Source: CAYGUK01 sp964352985
GTDB lineage: Bacteria > Pseudomonadota > Gammaproteobacteria > JAHCLG01
Direction of reading: 5' to 3'
Assembly (NCBI GenBank): GCA_964352985.1
Contig: CAYGUK010000009.1
Span: forward strand, 1 to 58,332
DNA: 58,332 bases
The notes under the pieces are model-generated. The model saw nothing but the letters and a program-made list of their open reading frames with translations, ran no database searches and was not told the DNA's origin. The translations under genes were made by a program, and so were the position numbers. How positions within the stretch are numbered: the stretch's first letter is position 1; every line of letters begins with the position of its first letter. This document shows, piece by piece, positions 43,710 through 51,854 of the stretch.

Positions 43710-45071
43710 TTAACCCTGGAAGACATGCTCAAAATCGGCATGCGGTGTTTTAGGTGTATATTCTCCAGCTTTGTCCCAGTAGATAGGATAAGGTGGTGCG
43801 CCATGAAACATAGGTAAGATACTGCCTGATCGTGACATGTAGGGCGCAATAAATTTGGGTTGTTGATAATAATAAACATCAGATTGATCTTTTGCGTAAG
43901 CAGTTAACAAATTAATTGGTCGTAAATTTGCTTGAGAGGCATCTAATGTTTTTATATAAATATCTTTTACATAAAAATAATAACCATCAAGAATACTAAT
44001 CTTCGAAGTCCGCGCATTCATGATTTGCGCATGGCCAGCTAAATGTGCTTTAGCTGCTCCAGCTAAAGTCACCATCATTTCACTACTATTTATGCCGCCA
44101 ATATGAATGTTATTATTTGCACCTTCAATTAAATTTAGTAAATCAATGTGACCGGTTAAAAATAAATTATTGCTGCCATAAGGTGCGTAGACATTTAAGC
44201 CATTACTATCGACTTCTTGGATATTTAATTTAGTTGAACCATAAGCATCTAATTTCGTTAAATTAGCATTACCAAAAATATTAACTTGACCACTACCTCT
44301 TAATGCTAAGGTCAGAAAATTACTGTCTACTTTAGCAATATCAAGTTCACCTGAACCATTGTAGTCAACATGATGTAAATTAATATTTTTGCCATTAATT
44401 TTTGTTACGCCCGATGATTGAGTAAAGATATCTAAAGGTAGAACGCCATTGACTTGTTTTATAGAAATATTACCACTGCCAGAATGATCAAGTTTATTTA
44501 AGGCAATGGATTTACCTGTAACATGAACATAGCCTGGGCCAGTATCATCGACAATTAAATTTTGATTATTAACATTGTTAATGGTGATATTACCTGAGCC
44601 GTGATTAATTAATTGGGTTAAATTGACGTGGCCAGCCATAACCAGATCACCCGCACCATTTGAGACGACACTAATGTTTGAGCGACTATTTTTTTTCACG
44701 TTAATGTTAGCTTTGCTGGAATAAACTAAATGGTTTAATTTTTTTAAATAGACTTTTACTAAAATATCATTAGGCGATAATTGCATCATGGTAGGAGGTA
44801 CGTTGAGATAAAGCGTATGGTTTAAAGACCAAGCTTTAACCCGATGAACATAATAATTTGCACCCACTAATTCGACCGATTGACGTTTACTGTTATCAAC
44901 AATCTTTACCGTAAAGGGGCCCGCAATATTGATACTATTGAAGGGATTTAATTTAGGAAGCTTCAACATAACAATCTTTGTTTCATGAGCATCTTTGGGG
45001 GAATGAGATTGAATACAGCCAAGCAAAAAGCAGGGTAGGGTGAATAACATTAAAATTTTATAAATTTTCAC
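43710..45071 (-). CDS. DUF2807-type lipoprotein with solenoid repeats
   Basis: 453 residues. The lipobox LLGC places the lipidated Cys at about residue 19. Residues 40-330 hold the DUF2807 (putative auto-transporter adhesin, head GIN) type repeat: short beta rungs such as GSGNITINNVN, GSGNISIKQVNG, GSGELDIAKVDS and GSGQVNIFGNAN, about every 20 residues. Such repeats form a right-handed beta-helix. A Pro/Tyr-rich C-terminus (YYYQQPKFIAPYMSRSGSIL) follows. Probably an outer-membrane surface or periplasmic structural protein. It is 66 bp after the permease start and probably a separate transcript. Confidence 0.85.
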   Translation of the reverse strand: MKIYKILMLFTLPCFLLGCIQSHSPKDAHETKIVMLKLPKLNPFNSINIAGPFTVKIVDNSKRQSVELVGANYYVHRVKAWSLNHTLYLNVPPTMMQLSPNDILVKVYLKKLNHLVYSSKANINVKKNSRSNISVVSNGAGDLVMAGHVNLTQLINHGSGNITINNVNNQNLIVDDTGPGYVHVTGKSIALNKLDHSGSGNISIKQVNGVLPLDIFTQSSGVTKINGKNINLHHVDYNGSGELDIAKVDSNFLTLALRGSGQVNIFGNANLTKLDAYGSTKLNIQEVDSNGLNVYAPYGSNNLFLTGHIDLLNLIEGANNNIHIGGINSSEMMVTLAGAAKAHLAGHAQIMNARTSKISILDGYYFYVKDIYIKTLDASQANLRPINLLTAYAKDQSDVYYYQQPKFIAPYMSRSGSILPMFHGAPPYPIYWDKAGEYTPKTPHADFEHVFQG

Positions 45072-45183
45072 AAAGTTACCCTCGTTATTAACCGATTATA
45101 AGAGCATAGCTCAACCATAAAACAGATAACAATAAGACGCAACAATTAACATCTGGTGATTCATTTTTGTATGTCTATTGACT

Positions 45184-46545
45184 TTATTTTTGCGCGACAA
45201 TGAGGAGTGAATTCACTGGTATCTCATATTGAGTTCTAGTGACAATATTTTTAATTTGAAGATTTTTAAAGCCACTATCGACTAAACATTGTGAAATATA
45301 ATCTTTATGATGAGCATACCTTCCAGACGATGTAAGTTGATAAGGGGCCAGCTCGCTTTGTTCAACCGTAAAGATAAAATAGCCGTTCTCAATTAAATTG
45401 TTGTAACCGGTCGTTATAATTTTGCTTAACGCGCCTAAGTAAATAAAGACTTCAACTGCGACGAGGCAATCCGCTTGTTGGTTTTGCAAATCAACAATAT
45501 CGCTTAACCATAATTCATCATAATGATTTTTGCTAGTTGCTAAATTTAACATTTGTGGTGATAAGTCGATGCCAATTAATGTATGAGCAAATGATTTTAA
45601 AATCGCGCCGCAAAGTCCTGTTCCACAACCAAGTTCGATGATATTCCATGGTTTTGTATTTAGTGGTTTGATTGTTTGATATAAAGTTTCTGGCATTTGA
45701 TATTGTAAATGTTGAATCAAATGTTGATCGTAGTGATTGGCATAATGATCAAATAAATTTTCAATATATTGTGCTGGTGCTCGTAATGGTGAATTTGTTC
45801 CACTTAATGCAGCATGCAAATAAGCGACAGATAAATTATGAGGCTGTAGTGACATAATTTGACTTAAATAAGTTAACGCTTTTTCAGGACACTGATTATT
45901 TTTGCAACAAATGCTTAAGTTTGTTAAGCCACCAATATGATTGGGTACAAGTTTAATTAATTTTTCATAAAACTCAATTGCACGATTTAAATAATTTAAT
46001 TCTTGTGCGATGACGCCCAAATTAAATAAGCAATCATGGTCTTCAGAATTTAATTCATAAGCTTGTTTTAAATAATTAAAAGCCGTTTCGCGATCATTGA
46101 GTTTAATATAGCTCATCGCTAAATTATAAACGGCTAAAAAATCATTGGGATTTAGAGCCACTAATTGTTGATAATACTCACGCGCTAATAAAGCTTTATT
46201 TTCTAGCATGTATAAATTGGCCAGTTGATTTAAAGCATATTGATGATTGGGTATTTGCTCTAGAATTTTTGTTAACTCAGTAATAGCTTGTTGATTGTTT
46301 TGTTCTTGGATATAAGTTAAAGCTAAATTATATCTTGCATCAATATAATCTGTTTTAATTTGTAACGCATGATTTAAATGTTTTTGAGCATTTGAGAATT
46401 CTTTTAATCGAATATAAATATTGGCTAAATTATTATGAACTTCAGGGATATCTTGCTGCTGTAATACTTGTTTATAAAGTAAAATCGCGTCATTATAATG
46501 TTGAGATTGATGAGCAGATAACGCTTTCTCAATTAAATTTTTCAT
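45184..46545 (-). CDS. TPR protein fused to a SAM-dependent methyltransferase
   Basis: 453 residues. Residues of about 1-240 are seven or so TPR units (AILLYKQVLQQQDIPEVHNN, YDARYNLALTYIQEQN-like pattern, LNPNDFLAVYNLAMSYIKLN). The linker DHYANHYDQHLIQHLQYQMP (about 265-285) leads to a class I methyltransferase with motif I ELGCGTGLCG (about 303-312), IGIDLSPQMLNLA (about 324-336) and VAVEVFIYLG (about 366). This layout is found in other Proteobacteria, where the target is not known; a protein or cell-surface substrate recognised by the TPRs is possible. It overlaps rdgB by 4 bp. Confidence 0.88.
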   Translation of the reverse strand: MKNLIEKALSAHQSQHYNDAILLYKQVLQQQDIPEVHNNLANIYIRLKEFSNAQKHLNHALQIKTDYIDARYNLALTYIQEQNNQQAITELTKILEQIPNHQYALNQLANLYMLENKALLAREYYQQLVALNPNDFLAVYNLAMSYIKLNDRETAFNYLKQAYELNSEDHDCLFNLGVIAQELNYLNRAIEFYEKLIKLVPNHIGGLTNLSICCKNNQCPEKALTYLSQIMSLQPHNLSVAYLHAALSGTNSPLRAPAQYIENLFDHYANHYDQHLIQHLQYQMPETLYQTIKPLNTKPWNIIELGCGTGLCGAILKSFAHTLIGIDLSPQMLNLATSKNHYDELWLSDIVDLQNQQADCLVAVEVFIYLGALSKIITTGYNNLIENGYFIFTVEQSELAPYQLTSSGRYAHHKDYISQCLVDSGFKNLQIKNIVTRTQYEIPVNSLLIVAQK

Positions 46546-47129
46546 AAGATATTTGCGAGCTTTGCAAGCGCTTTACCACGGTGGCTAATTTGATTTTTAA
46601 CTTCAGATTTTAATTCTGCGACAGTGCAATTATATTCAGGCACCCATAAAATGGGATCATAGCCAAAACCATTTTCACCAATGGGTTTAGTCGTAATGCT
46701 GCCGTATAAGCGACCTTCACATATAATAGGTGTAGGATCAAATTCATGTCGCATTAATGCAATAACACAAATAAAATAAGCTTGTCTTTTTTCATTTGGC
46801 ACATCTTGCATTTCCGTGAGAATTTTTTGTTTATTTTTTTCCATGGTGGCATGTTCGCCGCTGTATCTTGCAGAATATATTCCTGGGGCACCTTTTAAAT
46901 AATCGACACAAAGTCCTGAATCATCAGCAAGTGCCGGTAACTTTGTGTGATGGCAGGCATGTCGAGCTTTTAAAATCGCGTTTTCGATAAAGGTTAATCC
47001 TGTTTCATCCGCAGAACTAATTTGGAATTCACTTTGGGGAATAATTTCAAGATGAGAAAGTATTTCATTAAATTCGCGTAACTTGCCTTTGTTATCACTG
47101 GCAATAACTATTTTTTTCATATTCATCAT
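46542..47129 (-). CDS. rdgB: RdgB, dITP/XTP pyrophosphatase
   Basis: 195 residues, the Ham1/RdgB length. It removes deaminated purine nucleotides (ITP, XTP and deoxy forms) from the pool. Motifs: IVIASDNKGKLREF at the N-terminus, LPALADDSGLCVDYL near residues 64-78, GAPGIYSARYSGEHA near 80-94 and GENGFGYDPILWVPE near 150-164. Start overlaps the gene before it and the end overlaps the next gene, so it is in the middle of a coupled operon. Confidence 0.95.
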   Translation of the reverse strand: MMNMKKIVIASDNKGKLREFNEILSHLEIIPQSEFQISSADETGLTFIENAILKARHACHHTKLPALADDSGLCVDYLKGAPGIYSARYSGEHATMEKNKQKILTEMQDVPNEKRQAYFICVIALMRHEFDPTPIICEGRLYGSITTKPIGENGFGYDPILWVPEYNCTVAELKSEVKNQISHRGKALAKLANIL

Positions 47130-47635
47130 GCAGGGCTAGTAATAAGTTGAGGATTAGGTGTAATCACTTTATTAAGGTTATCTAACATTTCGACATAGCG
47201 TTTGCCATCTCTTACTGAACGTTCTTTTTGGGCATTTTGTAATAACTTAGGACTAATTTCATTTAACGCATTATTAATATCAAGTTGAGTTTTTAAAGAG
47301 AGAGGCTGATAGGATTCTAAAATAAATTGTTGGATTTCCGCTTTTTTATCATCATCGACTCGTTCTAAACAATCAATGATACAAGTTAAGACAATTTGTT
47401 GTGATGTTAATGAATTTTCATTACCCGCTTCAGCTTCCATCAGTAAAAAACTTCTAGCAAAAAATTTTATGGCTAAATCAGGGTGGGTATTTTGCACAGA
47501 AATAGCAATCATTCTAGCTGATGCCGAATTACCAAGCCTAAATGCAATTAAAAAGCATTCCTCCGATGGAGTAATGGTTCTTGGCAAAATTGCACGTTGA
47601 AATTCGCTAACTAATAAGTCATCCAAATTGCTCAT
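47126..47635 (-). CDS. Helical protein of unknown function
   Basis: 169 residues from ATG 47635 (a GTG three codons earlier is possible). It is helical, without signal peptide or membrane helix, with no motif I recognise; a segment EECFLIAFRLGNSASARMIA and the later SYQPLSLKTQLDINNALNEI suggest an all-alpha fold. It overlaps the Sel1-like gene by 17 bp and rdgB by 4 bp. The tight coupling suggests a linked role, but no function can be assigned. Confidence 0.72.
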   Translation of the reverse strand: MSNLDDLLVSEFQRAILPRTITPSEECFLIAFRLGNSASARMIAISVQNTHPDLAIKFFARSFLLMEAEAGNENSLTSQQIVLTCIIDCLERVDDDKKAEIQQFILESYQPLSLKTQLDINNALNEISPKLLQNAQKERSVRDGKRYVEMLDNLNKVITPNPQLITSPA

Positions 47636-48116
47636 TGTCTTCACTCACTGTTACATTTTTTCCTGGATAGTGAATGTTATTGATGGAATCTTTACGTTCG
47701 TATTCTATACCACGCATCACTAACTCATTAATACATTCTTTATCACCTGCCTCAACGGCAAATTTTAAAAATCGGTGTGGATCGTTATTTGTGTTACTTA
47801 CTTGGTAACCATCAATTGCTAACAATCCTAAATATCTTCCAGCACTCGGTACTTTTTGCTGCCAAGCAAGTTGGTAATATTTAATCGCCAAATGCACGTC
47901 ATGAGGATATTTTTTCCCAGTTTCATGCATGCGACCAACTAAAACCAACGCTTCAGCAACACCGTACTCGGTTATCGCTAATGCAAAACTTTTGTAAGCT
48001 GATTCATATTCAAAATGCGAAAGGAATGCTTTGCCTTGTTCTAATAATTGGTTACCTGCTGCTGATTCACCGACGCTAAGTTTTAATTTTAATATTTCGG
48101 TTTTGGCGCTGAACAT
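47619..48116 (-). CDS. Sel1-like repeat protein
   Basis: 165 residues, no signal peptide. Sel1/TPR-like helical pairs occupy about residues 25-130: YESAYKSFALAITEYGVAEA, LVGRMHETGKKYPHDVHLAI, KYYQLAWQQKVPSAGRYLGL and HRFLKFAVEAGDKECINELV. Such repeats bind other proteins. The short polar tail ends DNEQFG. It is the first gene of the four-gene minus-strand operon with the unknown protein, rdgB and the TPR-methyltransferase. Partner unknown. Confidence 0.75.
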   Translation of the reverse strand: MFSAKTEILKLKLSVGESAAGNQLLEQGKAFLSHFEYESAYKSFALAITEYGVAEALVLVGRMHETGKKYPHDVHLAIKYYQLAWQQKVPSAGRYLGLLAIDGYQVSNTNNDPHRFLKFAVEAGDKECINELVMRGIEYERKDSINNIHYPGKNVTVSEDNEQFG

Positions 48117-48297
48117 GATGGACTCCTTTGTTAATTAATGTCGCATCCTTTCAGCATTCGCTATCTCAATCCATAAGATACGAAAACCATTAATGATAAT
48201 ACAACGATATCCCCTTTTAGTCTATGCATACAATAAGCGGATTGATTTATTTTTCGATTAGAGTTATTAATTTCAACCTAATAAGAGGGTTTGTCTA

Positions 48298-49638
48298 TTG
48301 AATAAAACGAGTAAAGCAATTTTACAAGTTTGGCGTTTAGCTTTGCCACTGTTGCTTTCAAATATCACTGTACCGTTATTAGGGATCATTGATACGGCGG
48401 TTGTTGGGCATTTGCAACATGCTTATTATATTGGCGCGGTTGCAATGGGTAGTATGATTATTAATATGATTTTTTGGTCGCTCAATTTTTTGCGGCAATC
48501 TTCTTCGGGTCTTATTGCACAAGCTTTCGGTCGTCGTGATAATCACGCGATAAAACAAGTTTTTGCTCAGTCTTTATTTTTAGCATTCGTTTTATCTTTG
48601 ATTTTGTTATTACTAAAACCCATTATTTTACAGGTGGCAATTTATATTTTAAAACCAACGCCCAATGTTTCATACTATACAAAAGAATATTTTAATATTT
48701 GTATTTGGGGAACGATTGCTATTTTAGGAAATGCCGTGATCCGTGGATTTTACATTGGTTTTCATAAAATGTTTTATCCAATGTTACTGATGATACTGAT
48801 AAATGTATTGGGCATGGGATTAGATATTTTATTTGTTTATGGTTTTCATTACGACGTGGCGGGCGTTGCTTATGCCACAATCATTGCGCAGTATTTCGGG
48901 CTGTTTCTGGGGCTGTATTTTGTTTACAAAACCATGTCAACGTTGCCTGAAAAAATTAATTTAGTCAGTATTTTTGATTATGCTCAACTCAAAAAATTAT
49001 TGGTATTAAACAATAATATTTTTTTACGAACAATTTGTTTAGTGTTGGTTTATGGCTTTTTTACAAAATGGAGTGCGCAGTTTGGTGCGGTTGTATTAGC
49101 CGCAAATGCAATATTATTAAACTTTCAATATCTCATGTCTTATGCTTTAGATGGCTTTGCCAATGCGACAGAAGCAATGGTTGGTCGCGCGATTGGACAA
49201 AAAAGTAAAGATGAAGTGATGCTTGCGATTAAAGGTTCAACGTTTTGGGCACTTGTTATCGCGCTAGGATTTACTTTGGTGTATTTTTTCTTTGGAAAAT
49301 TATTTATTTCATGGATGACCAGTGTTCCAAGTGTCTATGTCACTGCTATTCATTATTTACCCTGGATAATGGTGTTACCCTTATGTTGTGTTTGGAGCTT
49401 TTTATTGGATGGTATTTTTATTGGTGCAATGATGGCAAAGCAAATGCGTAATACTATGCTTTTGAGTACGGGATTATTTTTTTTCCCAATTTGGTATCTT
49501 ACAATACCGATTGGTAATCATGGTTTATGGTTAGCGTTTTTAAGTTATATGTTAGGGCGAGCGCTGACGATGATCGTTTCTTTAATTGCTGAAAAAAATA
49601 AATGCCAATTATTCATATCAAGGGGAGCAGCATGTTAA
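48298..49638 (+). CDS. dinF: DinF-type MATE exporter
   Basis: 446 residues with twelve membrane helices in two MATE halves. The N-terminus carries the DinF signature (LALPLLLSNITVPLLGIIDT, then AVVGHL) and NFLRQSSSGLIAQAFGRRD near residues 62-80. DinF proteins are Na+- or H+-driven exporters tied to oxidative and bile stress. Start is TTG preceded by AAGAGGG. The end overlaps the spmA start by 7 bp; with oxyR at the far end, the operon has an oxidative-stress flavour. Confidence 0.88.
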   Translation: MNKTSKAILQVWRLALPLLLSNITVPLLGIIDTAVVGHLQHAYYIGAVAMGSMIINMIFWSLNFLRQSSSGLIAQAFGRRDNHAIKQVFAQSLFLAFVLSLILLLLKPIILQVAIYILKPTPNVSYYTKEYFNICIWGTIAILGNAVIRGFYIGFHKMFYPMLLMILINVLGMGLDILFVYGFHYDVAGVAYATIIAQYFGLFLGLYFVYKTMSTLPEKINLVSIFDYAQLKKLLVLNNNIFLRTICLVLVYGFFTKWSAQFGAVVLAANAILLNFQYLMSYALDGFANATEAMVGRAIGQKSKDEVMLAIKGSTFWALVIALGFTLVYFFFGKLFISWMTSVPSVYVTAIHYLPWIMVLPLCCVWSFLLDGIFIGAMMAKQMRNTMLLSTGLFFFPIWYLTIPIGNHGLWLAFLSYMLGRALTMIVSLIAEKNKCQLFISRGAAC

Positions 49639-50237
49639 ATATTATTTGGTTAGCGATGATCATTATCGCAATCGTATTTGCAGGCTTTAATGGTACGACG
49701 CAAGCAGTGGTTAACTCTGTCACTGACTCTGCTAAACTCGCTTTTACTATTGCTATTGGCTTAACAGGTATTCTTGCTTTTTGGTTAGGTCTCATGAAAA
49801 TTGCGGAAGAAGCCGGATTAATTCAACTTATCGCCAAAATTATTAAACCTATTATGGTTTGGTTATTTCCAGAAGTGCCTGCGACGCATCCTGCCATGGG
49901 GGCGATGATTTTAAACATGGCGGCCAACATGTTAGGTTTAAACAATGCCGCGACACCGTTTGGGCTAAAAGCAATGGATGAATTAGAAACGTTGAATAAA
50001 ACGCCCGGGACTGCGACAAATGCGATGTGCACTTTCTTAGCGATTAACACTTCTTCCGTACAATTAATTCCAACAACAACCATTGCGTATTTAGCAGCAG
50101 GGGGCGCAACAACACCTACGGCTATAATATTTACGTCCTTAATTGCAACAACTTGTTCAACAACTGCAGGCATTGTTGCCGTTAAATCTCTTGCGCGACT
50201 TAAAATTTTTAATCGAGAGCCAGGAGAAGTAAAATGA
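49632..50237 (+). CDS. spmA: SpmA-like nucleoside-recognition (Gate) membrane protein
   Basis: 201 residues from ATG 49632 (GGGGAGC precedes it), not the longer frame beginning inside dinF. It is a Gate-domain membrane protein: FAGFNGTTQAVVNSVTDSAK, MAANMLGLNNAATPFGLKAM near 100-119, and FLAINTSSVQLIPTTTIAY near 140-160. SpmA was named in Bacillus for spore maturation, but it occurs in many non-sporing Proteobacteria; its substrate is unknown. Overlaps spmB by 4 bp. Confidence 0.9.
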   Translation: MLNIIWLAMIIIAIVFAGFNGTTQAVVNSVTDSAKLAFTIAIGLTGILAFWLGLMKIAEEAGLIQLIAKIIKPIMVWLFPEVPATHPAMGAMILNMAANMLGLNNAATPFGLKAMDELETLNKTPGTATNAMCTFLAINTSSVQLIPTTTIAYLAAGGATTPTAIIFTSLIATTCSTTAGIVAVKSLARLKIFNREPGEVK

Positions 50238-50773
50238 ATGCGGCAAGCTTGGCAAATGGTATTTCAAATTGGATTTTTTTAGGCATTATTGCCGGCATTC
50301 CACTAATTGGACAATATAAAAAAATAAAAGTATATGAATCGTTTATTGACGGCGCGAAAGATGGTTTTAATATTGCGGTAAAAATTATTCCTTATTTAGT
50401 GGCAATGTTAGTGGCTATCGGCATGTTACGTGCTTCAGGTGCAATTAATTCATTATCGAATTTATTAGCACCCGTTTTGCATTGGCTTGGCATGCCAAAA
50501 GCAACCTTGCCGCTTGCTTTAATGCGCCCATTTTCAGGAAGTGGGGCGAATGCCATATTGATTGATATCATTCATCATTATGGTGGTAATTCTTTTGTTG
50601 CTAAAGTTGCGGGTACGATGATGGGAAGTACTGAGACAACATTTTATGTCATTGCTGTTTATTTTGGAGCAGTCAATATTTGTCGAACACGACATGCTAT
50701 CCCTGCAGGATTAATTGCGGATGCAGTTGGCATCTTAGCTGCAGTTGGGATCTGTCATTTAGTTTTTGGATGA
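50234..50773 (+). CDS. spmB: SpmB-like nucleoside-recognition (Gate) membrane protein
   Basis: 179 residues, the usual partner of SpmA. It has the Gate-domain pattern: FIDGAKDGFNIAVKIIPYLV, ALMRPFSGSGANAILIDII, VAGTMMGSTETTFYVIAVYF. Coupled to spmA by an ATGA overlap and 9 bp before oxyR. In this non-sporing organism a transport role is more likely than spore maturation. Confidence 0.9.
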   Translation: MNAASLANGISNWIFLGIIAGIPLIGQYKKIKVYESFIDGAKDGFNIAVKIIPYLVAMLVAIGMLRASGAINSLSNLLAPVLHWLGMPKATLPLALMRPFSGSGANAILIDIIHHYGGNSFVAKVAGTMMGSTETTFYVIAVYFGAVNICRTRHAIPAGLIADAVGILAAVGICHLVFG

Positions 50774-50782
50774 GAGGGAAAT

Positions 50783-51679
50783 ATGAATATCAGAGATTTA
50801 AAATATCTAATTGCCGTAGCAGAATTAAAACATTTCGGCCATGCTGCTGATTCCTGTTTTGTGAGTCAACCAACGTTAAGCTCACAATTAAAAAAATTAG
50901 AAGATGAATTAGGCGTAACTTTATTTGAGCGAACGAATAAAAGTGTTTTGGTAACCGATATTGGTATTCGTATTGTTGATCAAGCGACAACAGTGTTACG
51001 TGAAATCGATCAAATTTATGCGCTTGCTAATCAAAGCAAAGATCCTTTAGCGGGTCGATTTGAATTAGGCATTATTCCAACATTGGGACCTTACTTATTA
51101 CCCTACATCATTCCAGAAATTAAAAAACAATTACCTAATTTAGAATTACATATTCATGAAGATAAAACTGATACTGTTTTAGATGCCTTAAAACGTGGTC
51201 AACTTGATGCAATCATTTCGGCTTTACCATTAGAGGATCACGGTTGTGAAATTAAAGAATTATTTCAAGAACCATTTTATGTGGCGATGGTAAAAGATCA
51301 TAAACTCGCGAGTAAAAGTAAAGTCACGATTAGTGATATTGAAGATGAAACTCTTTTATTACTGGCCGATGGCCATTGTCTACGTGATCAAGCTTTAGAT
51401 GTTTGTAAAAATGTTAACATAAAAAGAGAAAAAGGTTTACAAGCAGCGAGTCTTGAAACATTAAGACACATTATTGCAACAGGTGTTGGTGTCACGTTAT
51501 TACCTAAAATAGCTTTAACGTCTGATTACAAAAAAAATACTGATGTTATTTATAAAGCCTTTGTTGATCCGGCGCCATTTAGAAAAGTCGGTTTAGTGTG
51601 GCGCCAATTACACGCACGCGCAATTTGCTGTGAGAAAATCGGGCAGATAATTGCAGATATTATGCCGCAATATTTATAA
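50783..51679 (+). CDS. oxyR: OxyR, peroxide-sensing LysR-type regulator
   Basis: 298 residues. The N-terminal helix-turn-helix is MNIRDLKYLIAVAELKHFGH through CFVSQPTLSSQLKKLEDELG. The redox pair Cys199 and Cys208, in GHCLRDQALDVC, stands at exactly the same residue numbers as in E. coli OxyR, so the peroxide switch looks intact. No catalase or peroxidase gene is next to it; instead it follows dinF-spmA-spmB on the same strand with a 9 bp gap and is probably in one transcript with them. Confidence 0.93.
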   Translation: MNIRDLKYLIAVAELKHFGHAADSCFVSQPTLSSQLKKLEDELGVTLFERTNKSVLVTDIGIRIVDQATTVLREIDQIYALANQSKDPLAGRFELGIIPTLGPYLLPYIIPEIKKQLPNLELHIHEDKTDTVLDALKRGQLDAIISALPLEDHGCEIKELFQEPFYVAMVKDHKLASKSKVTISDIEDETLLLLADGHCLRDQALDVCKNVNIKREKGLQAASLETLRHIIATGVGVTLLPKIALTSDYKKNTDVIYKAFVDPAPFRKVGLVWRQLHARAICCEKIGQIIADIMPQYL

Positions 51680-51854
51680 ATTTTTATTTTCTAATTTGCA
51701 GCAGTAAATTAATAAAGCGGACAGACTTTGTCTGAATAGAAAATTTTTTTAAAAACCCCCCAATTTATTGCTATATTTGTTTAGTTATATTTTTGACAAT
51801 AACAATTTAATTCAATATAGTTATTTAAAATAATAGCTAACTGAAAGAGTATCT

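Noticed and set aside
51722..51755. CAGAC-TTT-GTCTG hairpin as the oxyR terminator
   Set aside because: The stem is only five pairs and the T run starts nine bases later; too weak to call.
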